Counted from the first letter of the stretch, positions 35,301 to 42,370 are shown. The stretch is DNA of 64,000 nt from Zygaena filipendulae (GCA_907165275.2 OU015651.1:1448501-1512500), one strand, 5' to 3'. The notes: generated by a model not told the origin, from the letters alone. Made by a program: numbers and translations.

Positions 35301-37734
35301 CCAACACGCACTACGCGCTCTCGCTCAAGTCATTACCACTACTTACTGCTATATCTATACATCTTCTATATATAAAATCCTTTGTCCTGAATGACTGATG
35401 GATCAACGCACAGCCTAAACAGCTGATCGTAGAGACCTGAAACTTGGAGGGTGTGTTCTTTGTATGATGTAGGCATCCGATAAGAAAGGATTTTTGAAAA
35501 TTCAACCCCTAAGGGGATGAAAAGGGGTTGAAAAGTTTGCATGGAACAATTCCGCGGGAACTTCGAAATTATCGCGGGTGAAACCGCGCGGGACAGCTAG
35601 TCTATGCATATAAATAAGATTGAAGTACCTATCTGTTTGTAGTTCCAAATTAACAACTTTTCACTACATGCATATTATGAAAAAGTATAAGCAAGTACAG
35701 TACTTACATAAAAAAAAAACATTTTTTTTAAATTATTGTCTACCTAAAACGACAGGACCGCTTCTAACGGGACTTTCGCTGGCAGATAGCATATGTTATA
35801 ACGAGGATCTCAAAATATTTTTTTCAGTAAATGTCCAATCGGACTGATTACAGTGAGAATTATGTGAAGGATAGTGAAGGTAAATTTTGTGATATTTCTC
35901 CCCCAGGACCGACAACACGGTGAAGCACATGCGCGTGTGCCAGAAGCCGATCGACCAGGTGCCGCACTACTTCCTGTCCGAGTCGCGCTTCTTCCGCAGC
36001 ATCGTCGAGCTCGTCACCTACTACGAGAAGACCAGCCTCTCGGAGAACTTCATCGGGTGAATACACTATGTTTTGGACCTGAAATTAGCATCCTGATGTT
36101 TTTAGAACGAAGCTCTTTATCGCACGGTACAGATGGGGGGGGGCTAGGATTTCATGTGTGAATGAAATTTTCCGTCACGGCGTCATAGGTGTGCGCTAGG
36201 TTTTTGGAACGATTATTTTTATTAGTCGCTTATTCGTTTTTTCTTTCTCAGAAAATACGAGGCGCAGAAACTTCGTTCTATTAGATTGACGACACTCACG
36301 CATTTTTTTTTTTATATTAAGCCGAGAAAGTGTACTACTTTCGAATACTAGATTAAATGGTTGCGGTCGGTTGGTTTTCGATTTCCTCATAGACTCTGTC
36401 CCCTTAGCCAAGTTCATAATTGATGTTCGTTAATGCATGTAAAATTGAGGAACGTATCGTCATGTCACGTGTTCACGTTAAATCGTCCAATCAAAAGTTC
36501 AGCCCCCTCAACCAAATTGACATTCTACAATCGTTAACACATAGAAAACTAAGTAATGAATCATTTGTAGAATATCAATTTGGCTAGGGGGGCTGTTTTG
36601 CGTGACCACGTGGCACAGTGATTCTGTTCCTTAGTTTTATATGCGTTTACTTAGTAAGGGAGCTAGTTTTCGTCTAAGACCATATAAAAATTTGGTAGCT
36701 AAGACAATTTTCCGTGGTATGTCCTTTATTGCACGGAGAAAGTCCAGCGACCGGCTCGCGGCAGTGCGATATGAGCTCTGTTCCGTTGGCAGACTGAACT
36801 CGAACCTGCGGTGGCCGTTCCGGCGCGTGGTGGCGACCGTCATCCACGACTTCCGGCCGCTGGAGCCCACGCAGCTGGGCCTGCGCCCCGGGGCCAAGGT
36901 GCTCGTGCTCAGCAAGGAGGGCGACAGCCGCGGCTGGTGGAAGGGCCGGACACTAGACAAGGTACACTACTACAAACTATCATTAAGAATGATACACAAA
37001 TACAGTCATAATATGAAGAAGAAGAAGAAGAAAATACATTTATTTCTGGTAAGGTTATAATAGTCTGGTAAGGTGATAATATCTGGGTAAGGTTTTGCTG
37101 TAGGGACTAATTGCTTATATAATTGCAACATTCGTAGGGAGCTTCCACAGCGACCGCTTTGTCTTGGCAAGTAAAAATACCAGATTATCAGTCTTCATAA
37201 TTTTTTTGCCTCCGTTCCGTTCTCGACTTACCGCCGCACTCAGAGTCGTTTTAATGATTACTTAATTAAGTAATGATTTTTAAAACAAAACTGCCGCAAT
37301 ATAAGTAATCATTAAAACGACTCTGAGTGCGGCCGTTAGCCTTCTTTGTAGTATGGGGGTCGATTTTTGAATCGCTCAAATTACTATTCGCACACGGAAT
37401 TGCAAGATTCACGCGTGAATGCTTAAAAAATGTATGAGGATTCGCACGTGAATTCGCGATTCCGTGCGTTTCAAAAATACGGCCCTTGGTCTCTAATTCT
37501 GTACTTTATTTTTACCAAACGGTGTTTATTGTGTCTTGAGTTCTTGATAACAGTAATCACCACGTAAAGAAATCAAACTGCAACCTGATAATTCACTTTG
37601 CATGTGTTACTAATATATCACACTATAATATATTCTGCCTGGTGGCGGCGCGGTGGCAGGGCGACAACCGGTCGGGCTACTTCCCGAAGGAGTGCGTGCG
37701 CGAGGAGCCCGAGTGTATCGGCGCGCTGGACTGA
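11174..37734 (+). CDS. Vav: Vav, Rho/Rac guanine-nucleotide exchange factor (17 coding exons, 16 used per transcript)
   Basis: Vav couples tyrosine-kinase signalling to Rac/Rho activation. Exons: 11174-11392, 13833-14008, 14281-14340, 14664-14841 or 22326-22530, 23848-24018, 24315-24530, 25289-25408, 25940-26056, 27027-27203, 27901-28094, 33396-33513, 34010-34152, 35179-35328, 35907-36056, 36793-36961, 37660-37734. All junctions keep frame, giving 810 residues (exon 4) or 819 (exon 5). Domain order: CH (about 1-125), acidic region with IYKNL (Y146) and IYEDL (Y197) or IYHDL (Y180), DH (about 212-400), PH (about 425-543), C1 (H556 to C604, all Zn ligands present, Vav-type C-x6-C end), a proline run, SH2 from W630 with FLLRVR, and a single C-terminal SH3 with WWKG and GYFPKECV. 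There is no N-terminal SH3, as in Drosophila Vav and unlike vertebrate Vav. Introns hold many transposons, including a complete LINE. Three short uORFs may precede the start. Confidence 0.95.
11955..13425. mobile_element. 1.47-kb non-autonomous DNA transposon with CCCAAGGAGCAC termini
   Basis: Lies in Vav intron 1. The terminal inverted repeat CCCAAGGAGCAC is perfect at 11955-11966 and 13414-13425, and a CTA trinucleotide flanks each side (11952-11954, 13426-13428) as a candidate 3-bp target duplication. The interior has roughly twenty GCTGTA/TACAGC hexamers, densest near the ends in both orientations, like transposase-binding subterminal repeats. A 3-bp duplication with many subterminal repeats resembles CACTA/EnSpm elements, but the terminal bases do not prove that. 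No transposase ORF. Confidence 0.7.
13833..14008 (+). CDS. Vav: Vav exon 2 (second half of CH domain)
   Basis: Acceptor TTTTCTCAG, starts TTC CTG TGC. Encodes FLCMRNIKVFLRTCHEVFEL to LAKNIQ. Donor GTAAGA at 14009, leaving CA (2 nt) that exon 3 completes. Completes the CH domain. Confidence 0.94.
14281..14340 (+). CDS. Vav: Vav exon 3 (acidic region, IYKNL tyrosine)
   Basis: Short 60-nt exon encoding PFSAQRTQSEEDIYKNLQS. SEEDIY matches the vertebrate Y142 region. Donor is a perfect GTGAGT at 14341, leaving GT so that the next exon supplies the third base of a valine codon. Both exon 4 (T) and exon 5 (C) do so. Confidence 0.9.
14664..14841 (+). CDS. Vav: Vav exon 4, alternative acidic-region exon with IYEDLC
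   Basis: Begins one base before ACC GCG GGC and ends GCC ATG CCA GAG (phase 2 in, phase 0 out). Encodes 59 residues including DRVEEIYEDLCYVKFT, the counterpart of vertebrate Y174, whose phosphorylation frees the DH domain. The acceptor has a poor pyrimidine tract and the donor is GTTGCT. These weak signals fit regulated splicing. The match with exon 5 in motif and phase indicates alternative use. Confidence 0.82.
15256..15571 (+). repeat. Type B dispersed repeat with duplicated body
   Basis: Head CTAGCTGTGCCCGCGGTTTC, two successive bodies each with TGACAACGTG and AAAATTTCATGA, and tail TCATTTATAATATTAGTAAG. The doubled body suggests internal tandem duplication. Confidence 0.65.
16397..16712 (+). 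repeat. Type A dispersed repeat
   Basis: Head CTAGCTGTGCCCCGCGG, body GACATCCGATTTAAATGA, a poly-C run at about 16635-16647, and tail ATTCTACTCTTTTATTATAG. Confidence 0.7.
17240..17416 (-). repeat. Type B dispersed repeat, inverted and partial
   Basis: Read on the minus strand it begins GCGGTTTCATCCGCGTTAGA, then GAATTCCCGCGGGAACTC. The tail ends near CATGCATTCATTTTTATTTA. Confidence 0.55.
18058..18269 (-). repeat. Type B dispersed repeat, near full length, inverted
   Basis: On the minus strand: head CTAGCTTTGCCCCGCGG, then the GGTAATTTCGGAGTTCCCAT body, ATCCGTTCAGCC, GTAACAAACATCCAAAC and tail CATTTATAATATTAAGTAGG. About 212 bp; the best type B example in the window. Confidence 0.7.
19570..20223. 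mobile_element. Harbinger-like MITE with a nested type A repeat
   Basis: Ends GGGAGCGTTCAAG (19570) and CTTAAACGCTCCC (to 20223) form an imperfect terminal inverted repeat. TTA trinucleotides at 19567-19569 and 20224-20226 flank it, matching the TWA duplications of PIF/Harbinger elements. GTTACG-type motifs and G-rich runs lie inside both ends. The centre (about 19711-20005) is a type A repeat that must have inserted later. Confidence 0.65.
19711..20005 (+). repeat. Type A dispersed repeat, head-truncated, nested in a MITE
   Basis: Begins in the head at about GTGCCGCACGAAAGG and continues GACATCCGATTTTAATGA. The tail is CAGAATCGCGGATTCTACTC. Younger than the surrounding MITE. Confidence 0.65.
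20634..21857. repeat. Tandem direct duplication, 612-bp unit, two near-identical copies
   Basis: Copies at about 20634-21245 and 21246-21857 match nearly base for base at an offset of 612. Each starts TAGTACATTGTTATCCTAGG and ends GAGTATGAGTAATGAAA. Each begins with a palindrome of about 115 bp: ACTTATTTAGTCCC pairs with GGGACTAAATAAGT around an inner GGCGCCC/GGGCGCC stem, with outer GTTATCCT arms. The near-identity implies a recent duplication. A 62-codon antisense frame occurs in both but looks compositional. Confidence 0.85.
22326..22530 (+). CDS. Vav: Vav exon 5, alternative acidic-region exon with IYHDLC
   Basis: Acceptor GGGGCGTGCAG, one base then GGC GCC GTG, ending TTT AAT ACA before GTACGC (phase 2 in, phase 0 out, exactly as exon 4). 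Encodes 68 residues including CARIHDEAIYHDLCAVKA, then an alanine/proline-rich tail. IY-DLC-VK aligns with exon 4. Splicing exon 4 to exon 5 would shift the frame, whereas 3-to-5-to-6 is in frame. Very GC-rich, unlike exon 3. Confidence 0.82.
22531..23847 (+). other. Vav intron before DH exon
   Basis: No exon seen. One imperfect foldback has GAAGTAAGACTTC arms at about 23551 and 23700-23713. The remainder is AT-rich without recognised repeats. Confidence 0.5.
23848..24018 (+). CDS. Vav: Vav exon 6 (start of DH domain)
   Basis: 57 codons, phase 0 both ends, acceptor GCTCGCAG, donor AAG then GTACAT. Encodes KRDYVIRELVDTECNYVDVL and FFLRPLTPYLKPQDLEVIFF, i.e. DH conserved region 1. Shared by both acidic-region isoforms. 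Confidence 0.94.
24315..24530 (+). CDS. Vav: Vav exon 7 (DH domain), NAGNAG acceptor
   Basis: 72 codons from CAG CTG CAC, ending SKQLA, donor GTCAGC. Encodes HETHSGLLRQLRLATEA and WRERLLLYGDYCSNLTHA. The acceptor reads GTGCAGCAG, so splicing at either AG would include or omit one glutamine. Frame is phase 0 either way. Confidence 0.92.
24594..24645 (+). mobile_element. pogo/Tigger-like terminal sequence
   Basis: AGTAGAACCTTGATTATCCG is followed by an inverted CTAGTTCGGGTAATCAA. This resembles the ends of pogo/Tigger-type Tc1-mariner elements. Only this end is clear; no transposase ORF, and the other border is not found. Lies in a Vav intron. Confidence 0.45.
25289..25408 (+). CDS. Vav: Vav exon 8 (DH domain core)
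   Basis: 40 codons, phase 0 both ends, acceptor TTTGTGCAG, donor CCG then GTGAGC. Contains LRDILSVPMQRVLKYHLLLD, the most conserved DH segment and part of the GTPase-contact surface. Confidence 0.95.
25437..25490. repeat. 18-bp minisatellite, three units
   Basis: Unit CCATCACTACACACACCA repeated three times directly after Vav exon 8, with further CA-rich degenerate sequence to about 25555. Confidence 0.8.
25940..26056 (+). CDS. Vav: Vav exon 9 (end of DH domain)
   Basis: 39 codons, phase 0, acceptor TTGCTGCAG, donor CAG then GTGTGT. Encodes ERAKEAMVDVAQYINEVKRD, the last DH helix leading to the PH domain. Confidence 0.94.
26412..26924. mobile_element. Foldback element with about 145-bp inverted arms
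   Basis: Left arm about 26412-26556 and right arm about 26777-26924 are inverted copies with small differences. Both carry ACGCGGGAC, GAACGCGATGTTTTTTATTA, CGTTTCGGCTGAGTTGCATC and GCATTGCGGCGTCGATAG. The 220-bp centre is unique and has no domain. Outer ends have a TTATATTATGTAAAA-like motif. Lies between Vav exons 9 and 10. Confidence 0.8.
27027..27203 (+). CDS. Vav: Vav exon 10 (start of PH domain)
   Basis: 59 codons, phase 0, acceptor GTGCGCGCAG, donor AAG then GTCAGT. Encodes YGRLLLDGELRVRAHDDQK and YVFVFDKLMLLCKPVK, the first strands of the PH domain. Very GC-rich. Confidence 0.94.
27680..27850 (+). repeat. Type B-like dispersed repeat body, inverted order
   Basis: TACTAATATTATAAATGCGA followed by CTGTCTGTCTGTTAC, a TCATGAAATTTTGCA motif and a GGGTACTTTTAC end. 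It is the tail-first (minus) orientation of the type B family, in the intron before exon 11. Another fragment lies at about 27510-27560. Confidence 0.5.
27901..28094 (+). CDS. Vav: Vav exon 11 (rest of PH domain)
   Basis: Acceptor GGCGCTTGCAG. 64 codons plus 2 nt, donor GTGAGT. Encodes YSYRLGLRLAEYRVEEA and TFTLYARTDDCKRKWVKAI; the tryptophan is the conserved residue of the last PH helix. The leftover AT joins the A of exon 12 to give Ile. Confidence 0.94.
28150..28275 (+). repeat. Dispersed repeat copy (pair with 10613-10745)
   Basis: Shares TACAGCCAATTCAGT and GAAATGCATTGGTGAG with the copy upstream of Vav, in the same orientation. Class unknown. Confidence 0.55.
29136..32093 (-). CDS. LINE ORF2: endonuclease/reverse transcriptase
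   Basis: The displayed frame starts with GTG; the first ATG is at 32078, 17 nt after the ORF1 stop codon, so termination-reinitiation is likely. About 980 residues. Endonuclease motifs: CFHVNIRSL, IIITEAGISD, FIGDVNIDI, LADHRMIAL. Reverse transcriptase motifs: NYRPISILPVVDKIMEK, QYGFQPGKNTTQLLSEF, FIDYSKAFDTL, GTAQGSVLGPL, FQFADDTCLIS (FADD catalytic box) and QRYLGLTID. Assigned to the CR1/Jockey/Daphne group by motif style; the exact clade needs a tree. Confidence 0.9.
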   Translation of the reverse strand: MVPQDMSMFDLSNVNEIPDCINVASYFNSIPKHTKFSCFHVNIRSLIKNFSKLLQCIDDFKNKIDVIIITEAGISDKISSLYNIDGFTMHTKLRNNRKGGGIILYINNKNTFSNYKTATVTFECQMGTLFTPKKFKYTLCALYRPPNSNKQSFVSELKHLLNKHTQAENLIFIGDVNIDIKSNCNIVTQYTNTLSGCGLVCAISDYTRIEKRKKITTKSCIDHIFVRSRKQDVYSAALGVVLADHRMIALSCLAPLSKHIQVEQKSSVHYNKEILHKELLKINWNELNNLQCPNKIYTSLKNKMSDCYIKSQYTKINKGSKRNNEPWINRKINDYCKKRDKLFLQWKKDTCNDVLKLKYNKMRNKTNKLVDKTRNNYIKSEIMNNKNNPRKIWQIINKISGRITRSLDEIILNAFKNNNINTKNIANNFACCFKQSVNKIIPNCTINLLDPTTYIKASNVSLYCRKPTIQKVLKLIDAVNTNKAPGIDRIRAIDIKVLSDKIAYTIMNLLRASLNTGIYPDELKTSIVRPIYKQNTKNDYSNYRPISILPVVDKIMEKYIGDEIKQFYKNNVILSANQYGFQPGKNTTQLLSEFTNVINSCLNDKKHVLIAFIDYSKAFDTLRHDTLCNKLESTGIRGPLLELSKNYLKNRKFTVKVDNEYSDKVEITEGTAQGSVLGPLHYLAYVNDLNNLITKCKIFQFADDTCLISADRNIDTAREILQEEIDLLAKWSHDMGLVLNIGKTKLMHVRSSQNTCKENVTIILHSHNCMHEKHLDHCDCKQIEQVDHQRYLGLTIDNRFTWKIHIDQICKKLRVLLAKFCQLKNKVPYSTLLTMYFALVDSLISYGITSYGRTFKTHIDEIYNLQLRILKTIVSKKIKDKFKANDYRDLFKFCKVIPANKKMEYHITIEEFEKIDTLKKVTYCKQTRQANKIKIDTIKYNNCYGKRITENVLASILNDIPDQTKSEFTIKNIKYKLKSYIFNNL
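32095..33072 (-). CDS. LINE ORF1 with PHD-like zinc finger and coiled coil
   Basis: 325 residues. The N terminus has CSSCKKN, CNKCKRISHATTTC and WTCSSCMKTK, a Cys/His pattern like a PHD finger. An acidic linker follows (EDEDSEEDPEH), then a heptad-like segment of about residues 100-165 (NLETQLNAFEQRVNELEQDQ) likely to be a coiled coil. The C terminus contains TLLIELQEDDRSIWLQKAK and resembles the RNA-binding fold of LINE ORF1 proteins. Expected role: RNA binding and particle assembly. Intact. Confidence 0.85.
   Translation of the reverse strand: MVLQCSSCKKNITKRAPGIECNKCKRISHATTTCATLSNKQIAAVRAQESLEWTCSSCMKTKPRHSSFIVPEDEDSEEDPEHLSIASTPNANNHIAIDMKKLLKDISRDVEKSISRAIEPIMFKVEELNDNFEAFQEKIIDVERKHVSMTNTIKNLETQLNAFEQRVNELEQDQLKNYLEISGLPKLDSEDVIEVTKTVADQLGIKMNGLKRVKKIGSRKENEETLLIELQEDDRSIWLQKAKSVNICIRDLKLPRAAADCLDRKIYVREALTRYNKTLFWQARQQLLGKYKYVWFKDGRVRARLEDKSKIIIIRKEADINKIIC
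33396..33513 (+). CDS. Vav: Vav exon 12 (first half of C1 zinc finger)
   Basis: Acceptor ATGTATGTTTCAG; first base completes Ile543. Encodes DNLEPAGCRSTNHKFILHTF, then CHHCSKFLKGRIFQ. Donor CAG then GTTCGC, phase 0. Supplies His556, Cys569 and Cys572 of the C1 domain. Notably AT-rich compared with exon 13. Confidence 0.94.
34010..34152 (+). CDS. Vav: Vav exon 13 (second half of C1, proline run)
   Basis: Acceptor CCGGCGCAG. Encodes GYLCSVCNACAHKECIALSG, completing the zinc ligands (Cys586, Cys589, His594, Cys597, Cys604). A PPPPP stretch and HYYM follow. Donor GTGAGT; the leftover TG plus G makes the first SH2 tryptophan. The short linker shows there is no N-terminal SH3. Confidence 0.94.
34202..34444 (+). 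pseudogene. Fragment of a LINE ORF2 C terminus
   Basis: An open stretch of 80 residues with SLKRRITFILKTFRNNTS, NPIVRMCRQYNDL and FDSRLNTFRRLILDVF. These resemble the C-terminal end of insect Jockey-like reverse-transcriptase ORFs. No upstream RT domain remains, so this is a 5'-truncated insertion in a Vav intron; an AATAAA-like run follows near 34453. Confidence 0.5.
35179..35328 (+). CDS. Vav: Vav exon 14 (first half of SH2)
   Basis: First base completes Trp630. Encodes YVGEMGRETATTRLERRVDG then TFLLRVRP, whose FLLR arginine is the phosphotyrosine-binding residue, and HYALSL. Donor GTCATT leaves AA for Lys680. Confidence 0.94.
35360..35602 (-). repeat. Dispersed repeat with type B head (inverted)
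   Basis: Read on the minus strand: CTAGCTGTCCCGCGCGGTTT head, then GTTCCCGCGGAATTGTTCCA, an AACCCCTTTTCATCCCCTTA block and an end at TTTATATATAGAAGATG. The AACCCCTAAGGGG block recurs near 59500-59800. Confidence 0.6.
35907..36056 (+). CDS. Vav: Vav exon 15 (second half of SH2)
   Basis: Acceptor TTTCTCCCCCAG. Encodes TDNTVKHMRVCQKP, YFLSESRFFRSIVELVTYYE and KTSLSENFI. Donor GTGAAT leaves GG for Gly730. Confidence 0.94.
36500..36594. repeat. MITE of the CAGCCCCCTTAGCC family
   Basis: CAGCCCCCTCAACCAAATTG at the left and its near-complement CAATTTGGCTAGGGGGGCTG at the right form inverted ends of a short hairpin element. Related copies are at about 42999 and 48764-48952, sharing ACATTCTACAATCGTTAAC. 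Confidence 0.6.
36793..36961 (+). CDS. Vav: Vav exon 16 (C-terminal SH3, first part)
   Basis: Acceptor TTCCGTTGGCAG. Encodes LNSNLRWPFRR (end of SH2), then VVATVIHDFRPLEPTQLGL and VLSKEGDSRGWWKGRTLDK. Donor AAG then GTACAC. SH3 signature residues D-F and W-W are present. Confidence 0.94.
37232..37336. repeat. Hairpin MITE with CCGCACTCAGAGTCGTTTTA arms
   Basis: Left arm at about 37232-37265 and inverted right arm at about 37300-37335 are near-perfect complements. A single right-arm copy (TTAAAACGACTCTGAGTGCG) occurs alone near 47367-47390. Confidence 0.7.
37660..37734 (+). CDS. Vav: Vav exon 17 (end of SH3, stop)
   Basis: Acceptor GCGGTGGCAG. Encodes GDNRSGYFPKECVREEPECI then GALD and TGA at 37732-37734. 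GYFPKECV is the last SH3 strand. A further 22 in-frame sense codons with no A or T in third position follow before a second TGA at 37801-37803. Confidence 0.92.
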   Translation, partial: GDNRSGYFPKECVREEPECIGALD

Positions 37735-40700
37735 TGCCAGCTGTGCCTCGCCGAGCGCGAGCTGCACTACGCGGCGCCGCCCGACCCGCCCGACCTGGTG
37801 TGAGCGCGCCCGCCGAGCGCCGGCGCCGAGCGGGCTGGTGCTGTGTTCCAAAGCCAAACGTCAACCTATTGCGTCACGCCGCGCGCCGTCACTACTACAC
37901 TGTGATAGAAGTTAAGTGTTAGCAGCCAGTGCACAGTGACAATGTGAAAAGTGTTGGAAGGCAAGCCACAGCTGTGGAATAGTTAATAGTTATTGCTAGT
38001 GAAAAAGCGAAACCATGACACACCGTTCTCGCACCAGTGATCAGCGCCCGACGTGCGCGAATAATTCATGGACATCATTCAAGATTCGACTAATGGAATA
38101 GTTTTGTTCTGTCTCATTGCAGATTGGAAGAAAACTGCTAGAAGAGCGAACAAAGATCTGTATTAGAATTATTTTCAAGTACTGAATCTAATGCAGACTA
38201 CAAATGTAAGGGGGCAAAATTACAGAGGTGGGAATCTAAATAATGCTCAAGCAGTTTCAACCTAATCTGCAGTGACTATTAAAGTTGCCTACTTAATATT
38301 CTAATTTGTTGGGTAATAAAAGTTTGTAAATAAATAAAATTAAAGTCGATAATTACCGACATTGTCATCGCTGAAGTCCTAGAGTGGAAAAAAGCAGAAA
38401 TTTTTAATTATGAGGCTAATTATCAACGAGAAACGATGCTAGTGAATTAAAACAGCTATTGTTTGCTATATTATTAATATGGCAAGATTAGATATTATTT
38501 ATGAAGTCAAATATTATGACGCAATATAGATAGACTAGACAATGAGACTGCAATTAAAAACTGCAGTTCACAAACGAATTGATTTTGTTCTTTGAAAAAA
38601 AAACGACAGCTACATAAGTATCTAGTTTTAAAGATAAAAGAATTACTGCCTAGTTTTATGTATGGTTATGGTCACAAAAATATTCCAAGTCATAAAATTA
38701 TGTGTAAAATTTAGAAAACTTTAAAAGAATAAAAATAAATTATTAATGTTAGGATACACACTAGGCATACGACAGAGCCAGATATTTTTATTCTCATGAC
38801 CATTATTATAAGAAATTATGGAATACAAAATATGTAATATTGTAGTTAAACATATTTGTACAGTAAAAATTATAAATATAGTTAGCAAACTTCTGTGACA
38901 ACAAGTATGGGAATAAGTGTTCTATGACATTGTTTTCATTGTGTTTGTTTATGAATGAAAATGCAATCTCAATTTTACACTGATGTGTGTATGTATTATA
39001 TATAGATAGATAGGTAGTTATATTATGAAAAGTATAGTTTTATTGAACTATAAAATTGTAGTGTATCAAAATAGTCGGCTCTGATTGACTGACGCGATTC
39101 ATTTTTATTCCCATGAAATAATAACATGGTAAAGAAAAAGTGTTTTAAGGTTTAAAAAAAAAACATATTTAATACTGTAACAAGCGACTCATAGCGGTAA
39201 CCCGAATATTCGGTGTTATATTCGCTCATCTCGACTAGTGCGGCCGCGGCGGAAACGAGTTGGTTAAAATGCATTTAATCTTATTCGCGTCAGCCAATCA
39301 GGACGACTGGGTTGCTTTCGACGCAGCAGACATGGGCTCACTCAACTATGTAAATTACAGACCACAAATAGCGGTCTAGCTTACTTGAAACATACCTACA
39401 ATCAGACGACTATGTCTGGACTGTGAAAAGGGCAATTGAACGTTCGCGTTGGTTATATTATGTTGTGGCCAAAGTGAGACTAACGATAAGGGCGGCGGCG
39501 GCAGCGGCAAAAACAAATAAGAAAATGGGCCACAGCTCGCGCCGCTGATAGCTGTGGCCTACTTCTTATGTTGTCTACCATTTGTTTTTGCCGCCGCCGC
39601 TGAAATTGTGGCCAAGGGGTAAGGCCAGTGGTCTTGTTTGTTGGGAAAAGCCATGTCTGTCAAAAAAATAAAACTCCACTATTCTCTGCTGCAGTCGAAA
39701 ACGAACTTTAAGGACTGTTCACATGGACGCGCATCCCGCGCATTGAATGGCACGATCGACGCGAGTGACTCGCCGTCCTGTCGGGAATTCGCCGCTGTGG
39801 GAACGACCCTTTGTTGTTGTTTCTCGCCCTGTCTCTCTCTTATTATCTCCATTCTCTTCCGACACTCAACGGGTGTTGTATTCGTCCTTGTTAATTATAT
39901 TGTTATAGGTGTAAAATATAAATAATAAAAACGATCGGCACTACCAAACGTGTTAATGGTGCATAAAAAATGCTTTAATAAAAAAAAAATAGAAATTGGC
40001 GCGCACGCAATAGTATAAAAAAAAATATGCGTCTGTATTTAATATTATTTATAAATAGAAAATATTGTCGTGAAATCAACACGTAAATCTCTCTGTTTAT
40101 TATAAGGTGCATTTAAAAATAACGTAGTTACAATTTAGCGCGATTCCTTCTTAACTATTCTTAGATTTTCACCGTCGCAAATCGCAATCCATGACATACT
40201 ATGCGCAAAGTAAACCATATTACGATTTTGGAGTTATTATAGGTATTATTATTTTTTCTCCTTTAATTCTCAAAGAATTAATGTTACAATTACTGACAAT
40301 TTTACGTATATTTTCCATCCGGTCCCCGCAGATCCACTCGCCTCACACAAGGGTGTGAAAAGGTTCAAACCGGAAAGGAAACCCCGGTGTAAAATTTCAA
40401 TTTTCTATTGGGTTTGGGTTTTGTGGGTATTAGTTTTATTACACTTTTCACCATTCTGATGGATGTTTGCTCACGTTATAAGACAATAAAAACCCAACTT
40501 GAATAATAAGAGTAGAAGATTTCAACTACATACCTCAATATCTTCCAGTCTACATTCCAAACTTCCAAATTTTTCATCTATAAACCAGAATGTAAAAAAA
40601 AACAAAGCGCAAAAAATGGCATCACTTTAGTATGCAGCTTGTCTATAGTATTTCTGTTTTGGGATCCTGCTGGGCCCCTTTGTGGACATGAAATTTTATT

Positions 40701-42089
40701 ATCGAATATTTTGAAACTCCAACATCATCATGACGGTTAAATGATAAAACCCAAAAAAAAAACTGATAAGATCCACTTAAATGTTAGATTGGCTATTATT
40801 AAAATGCTTCTCAATTCAATAAATTATCAAATATTTATATCCCACCTTAGGACAAATCTATGTGAATGACTTAACCACCGCTTTACAATGTGTTGTGAAC
40901 AATATGTTTTTAATAAAAGATATATTATGTTTTTAGAATCGTATTCTTAGATATAATATTGTCCGTGTTGCCAGTGTCCGGACGTTGTTATTTAAACAAA
41001 TTGATGTATATTAAATAAAATATATAATTAAGGAATTACTGTTACAATATGCCTGTAGAGTATGTGATTGTTATACTATTAAATATATATTTTTTCTATT
41101 TAGTTCACTTGACACAAGTCGTGTGACGGTACGATTCTTTGTGTGATTGTCTCAGAGCATTGTACGTTAATATTATGACATTTATAGTATCCCAAGGTGT
41201 CATAATGTACAGAATTAGAGCTATAGTCCGTTCACAGTTATTTCAAATTATAATGGTGGCTGAGCACACACAGTTTTTCTGTAAGTACTTTGAATACTCT
41301 CCATTGCGCTATGATTGCGCTACTCAAATCAGTCAACTTTGGAGTTAAAATAACTGTGAAGGGACTGTACGTGAAATTGTGTCTTGGTTTTTGGAAGTGT
41401 AAGGATGTAATGTATCTCAAAAAATGCTCACTCCGTCGCGATGAGACTTCTCCGCTTCTTTACTTCTGGCTTTTATTGTGACTAGTACAATTTCCGAAGT
41501 TTTAATTATAAAATGAGAAATACATTTTAGATTTTTATGTAGATTTTCTAAGTAGTTATTGAAGACAATTCTGTTCGTCGTTATTTTAAACTAAACCTAA
41601 TTTATTTAAAAAATCTGTTAAAATCTCAAATTCAACTTTAACGACTACACTAGAATCGCTCCTTTGTATAGGTAAATGCTATTTGTGCCAAAACAATTTC
41701 AATTTCACCGATTACAATGTGAAAGTCTTAATGATATTTCTTCTATAGAATTTTAATTAATTTAACGTATGCATAGTTAGATTATGATTTTATGATCGAT
41801 ATAATCCGGCTAGAAGGACCATCCGAAGATACTCGTCAGTCGTAATTCCAGTTACAATTAAAAAGTTGTAGTGCAATTTTGCATTATAAAATATATCAGC
41901 GTGGTCACGCTAGTTCAGTTTTAACCACATCGTTGCGGCATGGCGCCTATGGCATCTCCTATTTTTTGAATACTTCAATCCTAGTTTATATTATAATGAG
42001 TACCTATATTATGTTACATACATAAATTATTATTGATAGTACCACAGATAATATAATAAGTACTTTGCACAGAATAGGCTGTTGGACTA

Positions 42090-42370
42090 CTTTTTTGTTT
42101 TGAGTCCGTCCTAAAAAATATTAGACACGTATTTTAAATTGTTCTTTTTTTACGTAAGCAAAAAATAACGGAGATACGTTGAGTCGAAATGTCGCGTCAC
42201 GCGTGATGTTACAAGCAGGTACAGTTTATACACGCATATTATGACGTTACAAGCCCCCACTCCTAAACTTTAATGCGCTTTTTCCAAGTATATTTTCATA
42301 AATTTGGAAAAGCAAAATATATTTTATTATCTTACTGACGGACTAAATAGAATTTTGAACAAAAATTTAG
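42090..42370. repeat. Dispersed repeat copy (pair with 45505-45760)
   Basis: Shares AAAAAATATTAGACACGTAT, AAAAATAACGG, CGTCACGCGTGATG, CCCCACTCCTAAACTT and GGACTAAATAGAATTTTGA, with small changes, with the copy upstream of sulfiredoxin. Class unknown. Confidence 0.6.

Noticed and set aside
37598..37922. Overlapping GC-rich ORFs around the last Vav exon
   Set aside because: Only the frame continuing the SH3 domain (GYFPKECV) is supported; the others are compositional shadows.
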